A DNA stretch of 56,729 nt from Nocardiopsis sp. JB363 (GTDB taxonomy: Bacteria > Actinomycetota > Actinomycetes > Streptosporangiales > Streptosporangiaceae): contig NZ_FRFF01000106.1 in assembly GCF_900143625.1 (NCBI RefSeq), forward strand, positions 1 to 56,729, given 5' to 3'. Positions 46,557 to 54,928 of the stretch are shown in pieces; position 1 is the stretch's first letter, and every line of letters begins with the position of its first letter. Position numbers and translations under genes: made by a program. The notes under the pieces were generated by a model. That model searched no databases. It saw nothing but the letters and a program-made list of their open reading frames with translations, and was not told the origin of the DNA.

Positions 46557-47732
46557 ATGAACGACACGGACCCCTCTCGGCAGCGGCACCGGCGCAGCGC
46601 GCGCGACTGGATCGTGGATTCCCTGATGTTCCTGATCGCCCTGGGGTTCGGGCTGCTCGGCGCGGTGACCTTCCCCGACGATCCAGCACCCCCTCCCATC
46701 CCGGACCCGTTCCGAGTGGCCGACCAACTCATCGCGTTGGCGGCCTGTGCGGCCCTGTGGTGGCGACGGCGGTGGCCCGTAGGGCTCGCGGTGGTCCTCG
46801 TGGTGCTGTCGGCCTTCTTCCCCCTGATGGGCGGGGCCATGCTCGCGGCGCTGTTCTCGCTGTGCGTGCATCGACCGCCCAAGGTGGGTCTGTGCGTGCT
46901 GGGTCTGAGCTTCGTGGCCTCCTTCGTCAACGCGGCCCTGCATCCCGACCCCCACGCGCCGTTCCTGGTGATGTTCCTGCTCAGCGCGGTCTTCCAGGGG
47001 GCGGTCGCCGGGTGGGGGATCTCGGTGCAGCACCGACGTCAGCTCTTCGCGTCACTGCGTGAGCGGGCCGTGCACGCCGAGGCGGAGGCCGAGCTACGGG
47101 CCGAGCACGCCCAGCACCAGGTGCGCGAGTCGATCGCCCGGGAGATCCACGACGTGCTCGGACACCGGTTGTCCCTGCTCAGCGTGCACGCGGGCGCTCT
47201 GGAGTACCGACCGGACGCCCCCGCCGAGGAGGTCGCCCGATCGGCCAAGGTCATCCGGGAGAGCGCTCACCAGGCCCTCCAGGATCTGCGCGAGGTGATC
47301 GGGGTGTTGCGCGCCCCGGTGGGCGAACTGCCCCAGCCCACCCTGGCGGATCTGGCGCAGCTGATAGAGGAGGCCCGCGACGCGGGAGTCGTGGTGGAGT
47401 TCGTCGACGGTCACACGGGCGAGGTGCCCGAGCGCACCGGGCGCACGGCCTACCGGATCGTCCAGGAGGCGCTCACCAACGCCCGCAAGCACGCGCCGGG
47501 GGCCGACACCACCGTGCGGGTCCGCGGGGCGTCGGGAGAGGGGCTGACCGTGTCGGTGGTCAACGGTCCGCCCGACCCGGCCCCGGAGGGCGGACCCTCC
47601 ACCGGAGCGGGCTCCGGCCAAGGCCTGGTCGGTCTGGCCGAACGGATCTCGTTGGCGTCGGGACGCCTGGAGTACGGAAGCACCACGGATGGCGGCTGGA
47701 GCCTCTCCGCCTGGCTACCGTGGTCGCTATGA
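46557..47732 (+). CDS. Two-component sensor histidine kinase (NarL/DesK type)
   Basis: Kinase of 391 residues. Membrane segments lie at about 20-40, 58-68, 75-103, 108-127 and 133-152. The dimerisation motif REIHDVLGHRL carries His198. EALTNARKHAPGADT and GSGQGLVGLAERI form the ATP-binding domain. TAGACT and GGAGG lie just before the ATG. The stop overlaps the start of the response regulator by four bases. The signal is unknown, and no obvious target flanks it. Confidence 0.9.
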   Translation: MNDTDPSRQRHRRSARDWIVDSLMFLIALGFGLLGAVTFPDDPAPPPIPDPFRVADQLIALAACAALWWRRRWPVGLAVVLVVLSAFFPLMGGAMLAALFSLCVHRPPKVGLCVLGLSFVASFVNAALHPDPHAPFLVMFLLSAVFQGAVAGWGISVQHRRQLFASLRERAVHAEAEAELRAEHAQHQVRESIAREIHDVLGHRLSLLSVHAGALEYRPDAPAEEVARSAKVIRESAHQALQDLREVIGVLRAPVGELPQPTLADLAQLIEEARDAGVVVEFVDGHTGEVPERTGRTAYRIVQEALTNARKHAPGADTTVRVRGASGEGLTVSVVNGPPDPAPEGGPSTGAGSGQGLVGLAERISLASGRLEYGSTTDGGWSLSAWLPWSL

Positions 47733-48418
47733 GCGAACGGGACCAAGAGCGGCGGATCGGTGTGCTGATCGTCGACGACGACGCCCTGGTGCGGGTCGGC
47801 CTGGTGATGATGATGGGCGGCGCCCCCGACCTACGGGTGCTGGCCGAGGCCGAGGACGGCGGTCAGGTCGAGGAACTGGTCCGCGAGCACTCCCCCGACG
47901 TGGTGCTCATGGACATCCGGATGCCCACCGTGGACGGGCTGACCGCCACCGAACGGCTACGGACCATGCCGGACGCTCCGGAGGTCCTGGTGCTCACCAC
48001 CTTCGACGCCGACGAACATGTGCTGCGGGCCCTGCGCGCGGGCGCGGCCGGGTTCCTGCTCAAGGACACTCCGCCGGAGGAGATCGTGGAGTCGGTCCGC
48101 CGGGTGGCGCGGGGGTTCCCGGTGCTCTCCCCCGCCGTGACGCGACGGCTCATGCAACGGGTGGCGCACGGTGACCACAGTGAGCGGGCGGACCGGGCCC
48201 GGCGACGTCTGGCCGTGCTGAACGCCCGCGAGACCGACGTGGCGGTCGCGGTCGGCGAGGGCCGTTCCAACGCCGACATCGCCGCGCGGCTGTTCCTGAG
48301 CGTGCCGACGGTCAAGACCCACGTGTCGAGCATCCTCACCAAGCTGGAGCTCAACAACCGGGTACAGGTCGCGCTGTTGGTGCACGACGCGGAACTGCTG
48401 GACTCCGACCGCGACTGA
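47729..48418 (+). CDS. LuxR/NarL-type response regulator
   Basis: Regulator of 229 residues. Asp62 in VVLMDIRMPT is the phosphoacceptor, and FLLKDTPP carries the conserved Lys. The C-terminal LuxR helix-turn-helix is present as LNARETDVAVAVGEGRSN then PTVKTHVSSILTK. The ATG at 47729 overlaps the kinase stop (ATGA), which fixes the start. It is the last native gene before the insertion-sequence region. Confidence 0.92.
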   Translation: MSERDQERRIGVLIVDDDALVRVGLVMMMGGAPDLRVLAEAEDGGQVEELVREHSPDVVLMDIRMPTVDGLTATERLRTMPDAPEVLVLTTFDADEHVLRALRAGAAGFLLKDTPPEEIVESVRRVARGFPVLSPAVTRRLMQRVAHGDHSERADRARRRLAVLNARETDVAVAVGEGRSNADIAARLFLSVPTVKTHVSSILTKLELNNRVQVALLVHDAELLDSDRD

Positions 48419-48537
48419 GGTTCGGGTCCGGAGATCCTGGGTTTGTTTCAACACAGTGCAAGAGGAGTCAAGCCGCTAGCGAGGTACGAGCTTGATTCAA
48501 GCCTGCGCGCGTCAGAGCTCCCTTGGGGTGGCTAGCG

Positions 48538-49361
48538 GAGACCCTACGAGCTCATCTCATTTGGTGAGTCTGCGGAAGCAAATCAACGTGCAGGCGATAC
48601 CGGCGAACGCGAGGAAGTGCTCGGCTTTGCGCTCGTAGCGACGATGGAGACGGCGGCATCCGGCTAGCCAGGCCATGGTGTGCTCGACCTGCCAGCGGTG
48701 CCGCCCCAACCGCTGGGAGGATTCCACACCCTTGCGGGCCAGACGATGGACGATTCCGCGTTCTCGGAGCCACCGGCGCAGGTGGTTGTAGTCGTATCCC
48801 TTGTCACCGTGGAGCTTGCCCGGCTTGCGCCGCCTGCGGCCTCGCCTGGACCTGATGGGCGGTATCGCACGAATCAAAGGTTGCAGCGCCTGGCTGTCGT
48901 GCAGGTTCGCACCCGAGATCGCCATCGAGATCGGAAGTCCGGTCCGATCGGTGATCAAGTGGATCTTGGCGCCCTTCTTGCCCCGATCGACAGGATTCGG
49001 ACCCGTCAGGTCCCCCCTTTTGAGAGCACGCATGTTCACCGAGTCGACCGCACACCGCGACCAGTCCAGCTCACCACGGGCACCGAGTTCATCCAAGACC
49101 AGGCGGTGCAGCTTCGCCCACACCCGAGCCCGACTCCACTCGGTGAAACGCCGATGTGCAGTCGGCCCGGAGGGGCCGAACACCGGTGGGAGCTGAGCCC
49201 AAGTACAGCCGGTCGTGGCGACGAAGATGATCGCGGCCAATACCTCGCGATCCCCGTGCCCGAGGCGCCCACCACCTTGAGGCCGGGTGGGCACCTCGGG
49301 CACCACCCGTTGGAACAGCTCCCACAATCCGTCCGGCACCAACCGCTCAACCATCGACACT
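48538..49361 (-). mobile_element. IS5-family element A (5' end missing)
   Basis: An IS5-family transposase with a candidate outer end at GAGACCCTACGAG (48538). The opposite end cannot be seen: only six or seven bases separate the transposase ATG from the terminal repeat of element B. No matching inverted repeat is found beyond element B, so B, or the island it borders, interrupts A. A direct echo of the end sequence, GCTAGCG followed by TACGAGCT, occurs at 48474-48492 outside the element. Confidence 0.7.
48557..49354 (-). CDS. IS5-family transposase (element A)
   Basis: DDE transposase of 265 residues that appears complete. Residues about 10-85 are the IS5-type N-terminal domain (GCTWAQLPPVFGPSG). 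The catalytic acids fall in CAVDSVNMRA, HGDKGYDYNHLRR and RHRWQVEHTMAWL. ATG 49354 is the start, but its normal promoter region is displaced by element B six bases upstream. It may therefore be silent or driven from B. Similar elements are common in Streptomyces and Nocardiopsis. Confidence 0.88.
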   Translation of the reverse strand: MVERLVPDGLWELFQRVVPEVPTRPQGGGRLGHGDREVLAAIIFVATTGCTWAQLPPVFGPSGPTAHRRFTEWSRARVWAKLHRLVLDELGARGELDWSRCAVDSVNMRALKRGDLTGPNPVDRGKKGAKIHLITDRTGLPISMAISGANLHDSQALQPLIRAIPPIRSRRGRRRRKPGKLHGDKGYDYNHLRRWLRERGIVHRLARKGVESSQRLGRHRWQVEHTMAWLAGCRRLHRRYERKAEHFLAFAGIACTLICFRRLTK

Positions 49362-50262
49362 GAGCCTTTTTCATCCTGCTTCTCGGAGCTGAAGTACGAG
49401 TACGGCTCGGGTGATCTCTCCTGCCCGTTGTGGGCAGCAGCGTAGGCGGCGCAGAATGTCCCAGTTCTTGAGTTGGGCGAACGCCCGCTCGCCGGGTGAG
49501 CGGAGCCTGGTGTGCTCGGAGTTGGCCTGCTTTTTCCACCACGGCTTGTCGCGGCCCTTGAACGGGCAGAACACCACCTCGGACAAGCCGACGTAGCCCT
49601 TGTCTCCCAGCCCGAGCAGACCTGAGGCCTTGATGCGCTCGGCGATCTTCCACACCCGGGCCGCCAAGGCGATCGTGCACCGCCCCGGGCAGCGACCAGG
49701 ACGTCCACAGCGGTTCGCCGTCGGGTGCAGCCACCACCTGGATGTTCATCCCGTGTCTTTTGTGCTTGCCCGAGTAGAACGGCTGATCGGCTTTGAGGCG
49801 ATCGCAGGCGATGAGTGTGCCATCCACGATCACGAAGGCTCAGCCCTTGCGGCGGGCGCGATGCAGCCCTTGTTCGAGGGTGGGGGCCTGGGTGGCCAGT
49901 AGGCGGGTGGTCTCGCGCACGTAGCGCCAGGCGGTCGCGGTACCAACGCGAAAGCCGGCTGCGACCTGGCACAACGCTTCGCCCTTGTACAGGTGGACCA
50001 GCACCAGCAAGGCCTGCTGCGCGGGGTCCAGGCGCCGCCATCGGGAGCCGGTGTTCTTACGGTGGGCGCGGATCACGCGGGCCGCCAGGTTCAACGTCCG
50101 AGATGACAAGGGCAGTGCGGCAGGGTAGAACAGCATCAGGGCCTCTGGTGTGGCAGGTTTTCTTCGTCGTTAACCCACCTACCAGGGGCTTCTTGCTGTC
50201 ATGGGTGGTTTCCACACTCCGGTAAGGGGCTGTGACCTGCGCTCTCAGGTTGAAAAAGTCTC
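49362..50262 (-). mobile_element. IS element B, 901 bp, with terminal inverted repeats
   Basis: The ends are GAGCCTTTTTCATCCTG (from 49362 inward) and, on the minus strand, GAGACTTTTTCAACCTG (from 50262 inward), 15 of 17 matching. Inside is an IS5-superfamily transposase in pieces. No exact target-site duplication is evident (ACT against ACG). Relatives C and D at the right edge and a relic at 52.3 kb share sequence with it. Confidence 0.88.
49371..50136 (-). pseudogene. Broken IS transposase (element B)
   Basis: An IS5-superfamily (DDE_Tnp_4-like) transposase in three blocks. The first, 50136-49840, is the N-terminal helix-turn-helix part, ending ARRKG then TGA. The second restarts at GTG 49833 (VIVDGTLIACDRL, PFYSGKHKRHG). 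A one-base frameshift near 49680, after LPGAVHD, separates it from the third block (ARVWKIAERI to LQLREAG), which ends at 49371. The TGA is present at the same spot in the relic at 52.3 kb, so it may be ancestral. The frameshift makes this copy inactive unless frameshifting occurs. Confidence 0.8.
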
Positions 50263-50601
50263 ACGGAACTTGTTTAGATCGTCACACCGCGTAGTAGCAT
50301 GCCTTCATTTTGTAAGGGGAACGAGAAAACTTCTCCCAGGGAGGGGTATCGGTATTAATTTGTAATATTTATTCCTGTGCTGGTCAGGCGGACAAAACGT
50401 TACGGGGAGGGTCCCGTCTTGTCGGATCACCGCACCAAAAAGAGGTACTCGGCAAGTCGTTATATAGCTGCTGACCTGCACATTTGGGTTCGACCACCTG
50501 ACTAGCACCTACCCTATGGCTATGGGTAAACTTAGTGATACGAACTGCTATTGTTATTCAGGTTGTGAAGTGCCTAATTTTTTATAGACCAAAAGATCGG
50601 A
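50263..50601. other. AT-rich upstream region of the I36-like gene
   Basis: This 339-base stretch starts the low-GC island. No gene is convincing: an open frame at 50305-50508 on the minus strand lacks features. It should carry the promoter of the secreted-protein gene, but I cannot name a box with confidence. Confidence 0.4.
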
Positions 50602-51030
50602 TTGAAGAGATTGTTGAAAAAATGCATGGCTATGCTGGCATCGCTTTTCGTGGTACTTTCTCTTTTTAATGCTGCACCAGCATACGCGGCATCGTCCACG
50701 ATCAACGGATGGCGAAGCCAGGAACCCTGTGGATATCCCGCTGTTTGTGTTCACTACCGACAGTGGGCTGAGGGGGCGAGGATTCTACACACCGGAGCCG
50801 TGCCTGTCTATGATATTCATAGGTTCTCGACTCACCCAGGGACCCGCGGCTCAGAAGGGAATCGTCAGGGCGTTAGGAATAATGCTGCATCTATGAACAA
50901 CGTTTCCATTAAGACGGCCCGGATGTTCTATTCTGGAGGATATGCTGGAAACGTGGATGTTCTTGGTTCAGGGTGGGCCGGGAATCTAGTGCACACCAGA
51001 AACAACAATGCATCTTTTTCGCTTAGATAA
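50602..51030 (+). CDS. Secreted peptidase-inhibitor I36/crystallin-like protein
   Basis: Protein of 142 residues. A strong signal peptide ends at about residue 30 (AAPAYA, then ASS). The mature part has a Cys pair (CGYPAVCV) and the crystallin-like repeat of I36 metalloprotease inhibitors: GVRNNAASMNN, then ARMFYSGGYAGNVDVLG and RNNNASF. The family ranges from protease inhibitors to antibacterial or stress proteins, so activity is open. Start TTG 50602 keeps the basic N-region; ATG 50626 is an alternative. A perfect hairpin terminator follows. It is the first gene of the low-GC island and lies upstream of the lipoprotein and exporter genes. Confidence 0.72.
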   Translation: MKRLLKKCMAMLASLFVVLSLFNAAPAYAASSTINGWRSQEPCGYPAVCVHYRQWAEGARILHTGAVPVYDIHRFSTHPGTRGSEGNRQGVRNNAASMNNVSIKTARMFYSGGYAGNVDVLGSGWAGNLVHTRNNNASFSLR

Positions 51031-51068
51031 TAATAGGTTTAATAGAAAATCAATATAGTCACTGGATC

Positions 51069-51096
51069 TGCGCCCGGGATTCACACCCCGGGCGCA
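51069..51096 (+). terminator. Strong terminator after I36-like gene
   Basis: TGCGCCCGGG at 51069-51078 pairs perfectly with CCCGGGCGCA at 51087-51096, followed by GCCTTTA. It makes the I36-like gene monocistronic. Confidence 0.92.
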
Positions 51097-51145
51097 GCCT
51101 TTACCCCCACGCCTTATTTATGAAATCCGTCATCCTGGTGGAGTT

Positions 51146-52108
51146 TTGAATAGTTTAAAGTATGCCTCAATTTTCTTTATTCCTTTTCTCGTATCTGGCT
51201 GCTCCGAAGGAGCTAACTCTGTCTCCGAAAAACCTTTGGATCGAGAGTCCTATGAAGGTGAGGACGCAACCCTAACCGAACAACTCCACCTTCCTGTATA
51301 CGACTACATGAATGACGAGAGCGAAGCGACACTTATAGAAAAGGCAACGAATCTATTGCTAGAGGATTGCATGCAGAACCTAGGATTCGATTTTTCATTT
51401 ACAGTAGATGATGAAATCAACCAGGATAATATGGCTTTTTTTGGGCCAAACCGTGAATATAGAAGGTACGGTAACGCCAGCATCGAGAGTGCTGAGAAAT
51501 ACGGTTTTGGGGCGCCAGAGTTCCTACAAGAAGGAGAAAACGGCGGGGGTGCTGAATGGGAAATAGGGCACAGCGGACCCACCTTCCAAGATGCACAGGA
51601 TTCCATCTTTGGGTCTCGGACTGGAATTCAGACTCCCTCGGGAGAATCGGTTCCGGAGTACGGATGCCAGGGATGGTCCCAGCAGCAAATTGATCCAGGA
51701 GCTAAATTTATTTCAAAGAGCGAGGCTCAGTCTGGGGAAGTTAGCGAGCAGGCGGGTGTGAACAGCATCGCTGAAAATATCAAGCGAGATTCTTTCTTTA
51801 TGGCGCTCAGCGATCCCCAAGTCCAATCCGTGATAGATGACTGGGATGCTTGCATGCTTGAGGCTGGATATCCGAATGAGGATATCTGGGAAATTGGGAC
51901 GGGTGACACCCAAGTACAAACCGATGACCGTGAGGCCGCGCTCACTGATGTTGAATGCAAGAATGACACAAGCCTACTGGACACCTTCGTGGAGTCAGAG
52001 ACTCGGGTGCAGGAGCACATGATCTCCCAAAATGAAAACTCTTTGATGATCCGGTACGATGAACTGCAAAATGGTGTGGACCTGGCTGTCAATGCGCTCT
52101 CTTCTTGA
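51146..52108 (+). CDS. Island lipoprotein of unknown function
   Basis: Protein of 320 residues. A lipobox LVSGC places the lipidated Cys at residue 19. The exported part is acidic and helical, with four later cysteines and a conserved-looking block VIDDWDACMLEAGYPNED followed by DVECKNDTSLLDTF. I recall such lipoproteins beside peptidoglycan-binding adaptors and MacB-like ABC genes in actinobacteria, but know no function. The start is a TTG at 51146 only two bases after GGTGGAG; spacing is poor, so the start is uncertain. It contains a TTA codon at residue 4. It could give immunity or help export. Confidence 0.7.
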   Translation: MNSLKYASIFFIPFLVSGCSEGANSVSEKPLDRESYEGEDATLTEQLHLPVYDYMNDESEATLIEKATNLLLEDCMQNLGFDFSFTVDDEINQDNMAFFGPNREYRRYGNASIESAEKYGFGAPEFLQEGENGGGAEWEIGHSGPTFQDAQDSIFGSRTGIQTPSGESVPEYGCQGWSQQQIDPGAKFISKSEAQSGEVSEQAGVNSIAENIKRDSFFMALSDPQVQSVIDDWDACMLEAGYPNEDIWEIGTGDTQVQTDDREAALTDVECKNDTSLLDTFVESETRVQEHMISQNENSLMIRYDELQNGVDLAVNALSS

Positions 52109-52311
52109 CCTGCGAGGATACCGTAATGGTAACTGTTCACCAACACCGATGGATGAGCTGTATATAGCAGGACCACCATATTGACCTAGTATTCTCAGCG
52201 CATGGTTAACCTTTAATTGGTTGTCACACAGAAAATCATGGAAGCTACTTATAGGAATACAGGCCAGGAGCTGTGGAGAATAAATATCAGGGCCAAAAAA
52301 TTTGGTTCCCG

Positions 52312-52852
52312 CTGCTAGCCGAGCAAGCTCCCATCCTCGAATAGGGTTCGCGTCACGCAGACCGAAAAGGCTGAGGTTTCGTGATCGTAGACGGCACCCT
52401 TACCTCCTGCAACGGTCGGGTGGTTGCTGACTGGCCTTTCTACTCAGGTAAGCACAAGCGCCATGGGATGAACGTCCAATTCGTGTCTGCACCCGACGGT
52501 GAGCTGTTGTGGACCTCCTTGTCATTGCCCGGGCGGTGCACGATGCCAAGGCGGACCGAGTGTGGAAGATTGCTGAACGAATCCAATCCTCAGGCCTGCT
52601 GGGCTTGGGCGAGGAGGGCTATGTGGTCCTGTCGAAGATGGCGTTCTTCCCGTTCTAGGGGCGCGCTAATCCGCAGCGGAAGGAAGACGCCAACTCCGCT
52701 CATACCAAACTCCGATAGTCCGGGCGAGTGGACCATCGTCTAGCTCAAGAACTGGTACATCCTGCGCCGTTTAAGCTGCTGCCCACAAAGGCAGGAGAGA
52801 TCACCCGTGCTGTGCTGATTCTTTAGCTCCGAGAAGCAGGGGCAAAAGGATA
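52312..52852 (+). pseudogene. Degenerate relic of an element-B-type transposase
   Basis: Decayed copy, plus orientation, aligning with element B from the end of its first block (CTCCCATCCTCGAA) to its right end (GCTCCGAGAAGCAGG then GGCAAAAGGATA). Visible pieces are VDGT, PFYSGKHKRHGMN, APDGELLW, VWKIAERIQSSG and LRREAG-like fragments, broken by several stops and frameshifts. The 5' half is absent. It keeps the TGA just before the VDGT block, as in element B. It lies between the lipoprotein gene and the exporter genes, so it once moved within the island. Confidence 0.82.
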
Positions 52853-53078
52853 CTTAAACCGCTGTTATCTTGTCTTGAGCACCCATGAAGTTGCAGGCCC
52901 AAGGCTTAGGGCCAGCAAGAAAGTTTAGTAAAATAATGGCGCATTGCAGAGATTTTGGTTCTATTTTGAAAATTTTTAATAGCATACAGCGATCCAATAT
53001 GGAAGCCTAGGGACTGACATTTTAACGCTGTGCAAAGATCCGAAATAAATGCATTAATATCCTGGAAGGAGATTAATT

Positions 53079-54254
53079 GTGAAAAGGATCTCTCCTGAGG
53101 TGCGAAAACTCAGTTTAGTAATTTCTGTGTGTATTCTAGCATCCCTGCTTGCCTTTTTCTCCACATTTTTTATCCGCTCTCCTCAACAACAAGCCGCTGA
53201 AGCTGACCCACCATCTCCCAGCATCCTGACTGCTACTAGCGAGGAACGCGAGCTTTCCCAGACCGTAGTCCTTAGGGGAACAATAGGATCCGAGTACAGT
53301 GAATCGATTCTAGCTCCAGAAGCTGGAATAGCTGGCGACCCAGTCGTCACCGATTCGCAGCTTGATGCAGGTGATGAAGTGCATAGCGGAACTGTTCTAG
53401 CCGAAATTGCTGGACGCCCCATGATTGCACTTCCGGGAAGTTTCCCGATGTATCGGGATATTCATCCTGGAATGGAAGGAAAAGATATTACCCAGTTGCA
53501 GGAGGCATTAATTTCTTTGGGTTTTTCTCTTCCTACACCTAACGGCGTCTATGGTCCTGCAACTCAGAATGCAGTTTCAGGCCTTTATGAAAACCGTGGG
53601 TACCTACCGCTGGAGAGTAGTGTTGCTCAAGGTACGGGAAGCCTAGAAGATGGTGAGGAAACGAATCATGATGTAGTCGATACAGAGGGTGGACCCATCA
53701 TCGCTAAAGGAGAACTCTCTTTTTTGCCTAGTTTTCCATTTGTGATTGACGCATTTAACGCACGTTTAGGTGAGCTGGTGGAAGGTCCAATAATGGATGT
53801 ATCATCTGGTTCATTGGCAGCCACTACCTCTGTCTCTGATGCCGAGCGTGAACTAATAGAGGTTGGAGATCCGGTTACCGTATATTCCGAATCCCATGGT
53901 GTTGAGATAATAGCTAGTATTGAAACGATTCTAGCGCCAGATGAGGTAAATGACGAACGCGATACTGAAGAGCCTGTTCATTCGGAAGGGCACCAGATTA
54001 TCGTAACCGGCGATTTTGAGAATGAGATGGCTGGCTCTGATGCTCGTTTGACGATTGAAATCTCTTCAACAGAAGAGGAAGTACTTTCTGTGCCTTCGTC
54101 TGCGATTTTTTCCCGTCACGATGGAAGTACTTATATTGTTACTCCGGAGGATGAGGAAATTGACGTAAGGATCGGCATTTCAGCCGGAGGATGGGTTCAG
54201 ATTGAGACGGGTTCGATACAAGCGGGAGATCCAGTGGTGGTATCGGATCAATGA
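53079..54254 (+). CDS. HlyD/MacA-like adaptor with peptidoglycan-binding domain
   Basis: Membrane-anchored protein of 391 residues. One transmembrane helix lies at about 11-33. Outside are biotinyl-lipoyl-like and beta-barrel halves (residues about 55-115 and 210-390). A peptidoglycan_binding_1 domain at 128-175 is inserted between them (DITQLQEALISLGF, PNGVYGPATQNAV). This is the periplasmic adaptor of a MacB-type exporter adapted to a Gram-positive wall. GTG at 53079 follows GGAAGGAG. The stop overlaps the ATPase start by four bases. Low GC and TTA codons mark it as foreign to the rest of the window. Confidence 0.85.
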   Translation: MKRISPEVRKLSLVISVCILASLLAFFSTFFIRSPQQQAAEADPPSPSILTATSEERELSQTVVLRGTIGSEYSESILAPEAGIAGDPVVTDSQLDAGDEVHSGTVLAEIAGRPMIALPGSFPMYRDIHPGMEGKDITQLQEALISLGFSLPTPNGVYGPATQNAVSGLYENRGYLPLESSVAQGTGSLEDGEETNHDVVDTEGGPIIAKGELSFLPSFPFVIDAFNARLGELVEGPIMDVSSGSLAATTSVSDAERELIEVGDPVTVYSESHGVEIIASIETILAPDEVNDERDTEEPVHSEGHQIIVTGDFENEMAGSDARLTIEISSTEEEVLSVPSSAIFSRHDGSTYIVTPEDEEIDVRIGISAGGWVQIETGSIQAGDPVVVSDQ

Positions 54255-54928
54255 CCTACATCATCAATATGCAGGGAGTCGGTAGGACCTTTCCAGGTTC
54301 AGTTCCTGTACATGCCCTTAAAGATGTTAACTTCATGGTTTCTTCAGGTGAATATGTTACGGTCGTCGGACCATCTGGTTCTGGGAAATCAACTTTCCTT
54401 AACTTGATTGGTTTGCTAGATACTCCTTCCGTGGGTACTTATCTTATTGATGGAATCGATCCATCCACTATGGGGGAGAAACAACGGAGCGCTTTGCGTG
54501 GCACACGTATCGGTTTTGTTTTTCAGTCCTTTCACCTCATTGGACATCAGAGTGCGATCGCTAACACGCAGCTCGGTATGGTGTACAACGGGGTTCCTCG
54601 TAAACAACGTATTACACGGGCTCGTGATTCCTTAGCGCGAGTTGGCCTATCGCATAGGGAGGAGGCAGTGGCACAGACCCTGTCGGGCGGTGAACGCCAG
54701 CGTGTGGCTATTGCACGAGCACTGGCAGGGCGACCTTCTCTTCTACTATGTGATGAGCCTACAGGGAATTTGGATTCAAACAACGCCAATTCTATTCTCG
54801 CCTTGTTGGATGAGCTCCATGCTGATGATATTACTCTTATAGTCGTCACACATGACTCTGAAGTAGCAGCTCGGGGGCAGCGAATAGTAACGGTCAAAGA
54901 TGGTCATCTATCGGAGAAGAGCCAATGA
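54251..54928 (+). CDS. MacB/LolD-type ABC transporter ATPase
   Basis: ATP-binding subunit of 225 residues with Walker A GPSGSGKST (40-48), Q-loop in FVFQSFHLIGHQ, signature LSGGERQRVAIARA, Walker B LLLCDEPTGNLD and H-loop VVTHD. The sequence is closest to the MacB/LolD/FtsE group, which powers peptide or lipoprotein extrusion from the outer face of the membrane. Four-base overlaps join it to both neighbours, so the three genes form one unit. Confidence 0.93.
   Translation: MTYIINMQGVGRTFPGSVPVHALKDVNFMVSSGEYVTVVGPSGSGKSTFLNLIGLLDTPSVGTYLIDGIDPSTMGEKQRSALRGTRIGFVFQSFHLIGHQSAIANTQLGMVYNGVPRKQRITRARDSLARVGLSHREEAVAQTLSGGERQRVAIARALAGRPSLLLCDEPTGNLDSNNANSILALLDELHADDITLIVVTHDSEVAARGQRIVTVKDGHLSEKSQ

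Noticed and set aside
50305..50508. 67-codon minus-strand frame at the island start
   Set aside because: No ribosome site or domain; the region is more likely the upstream control region of the secreted-protein gene.
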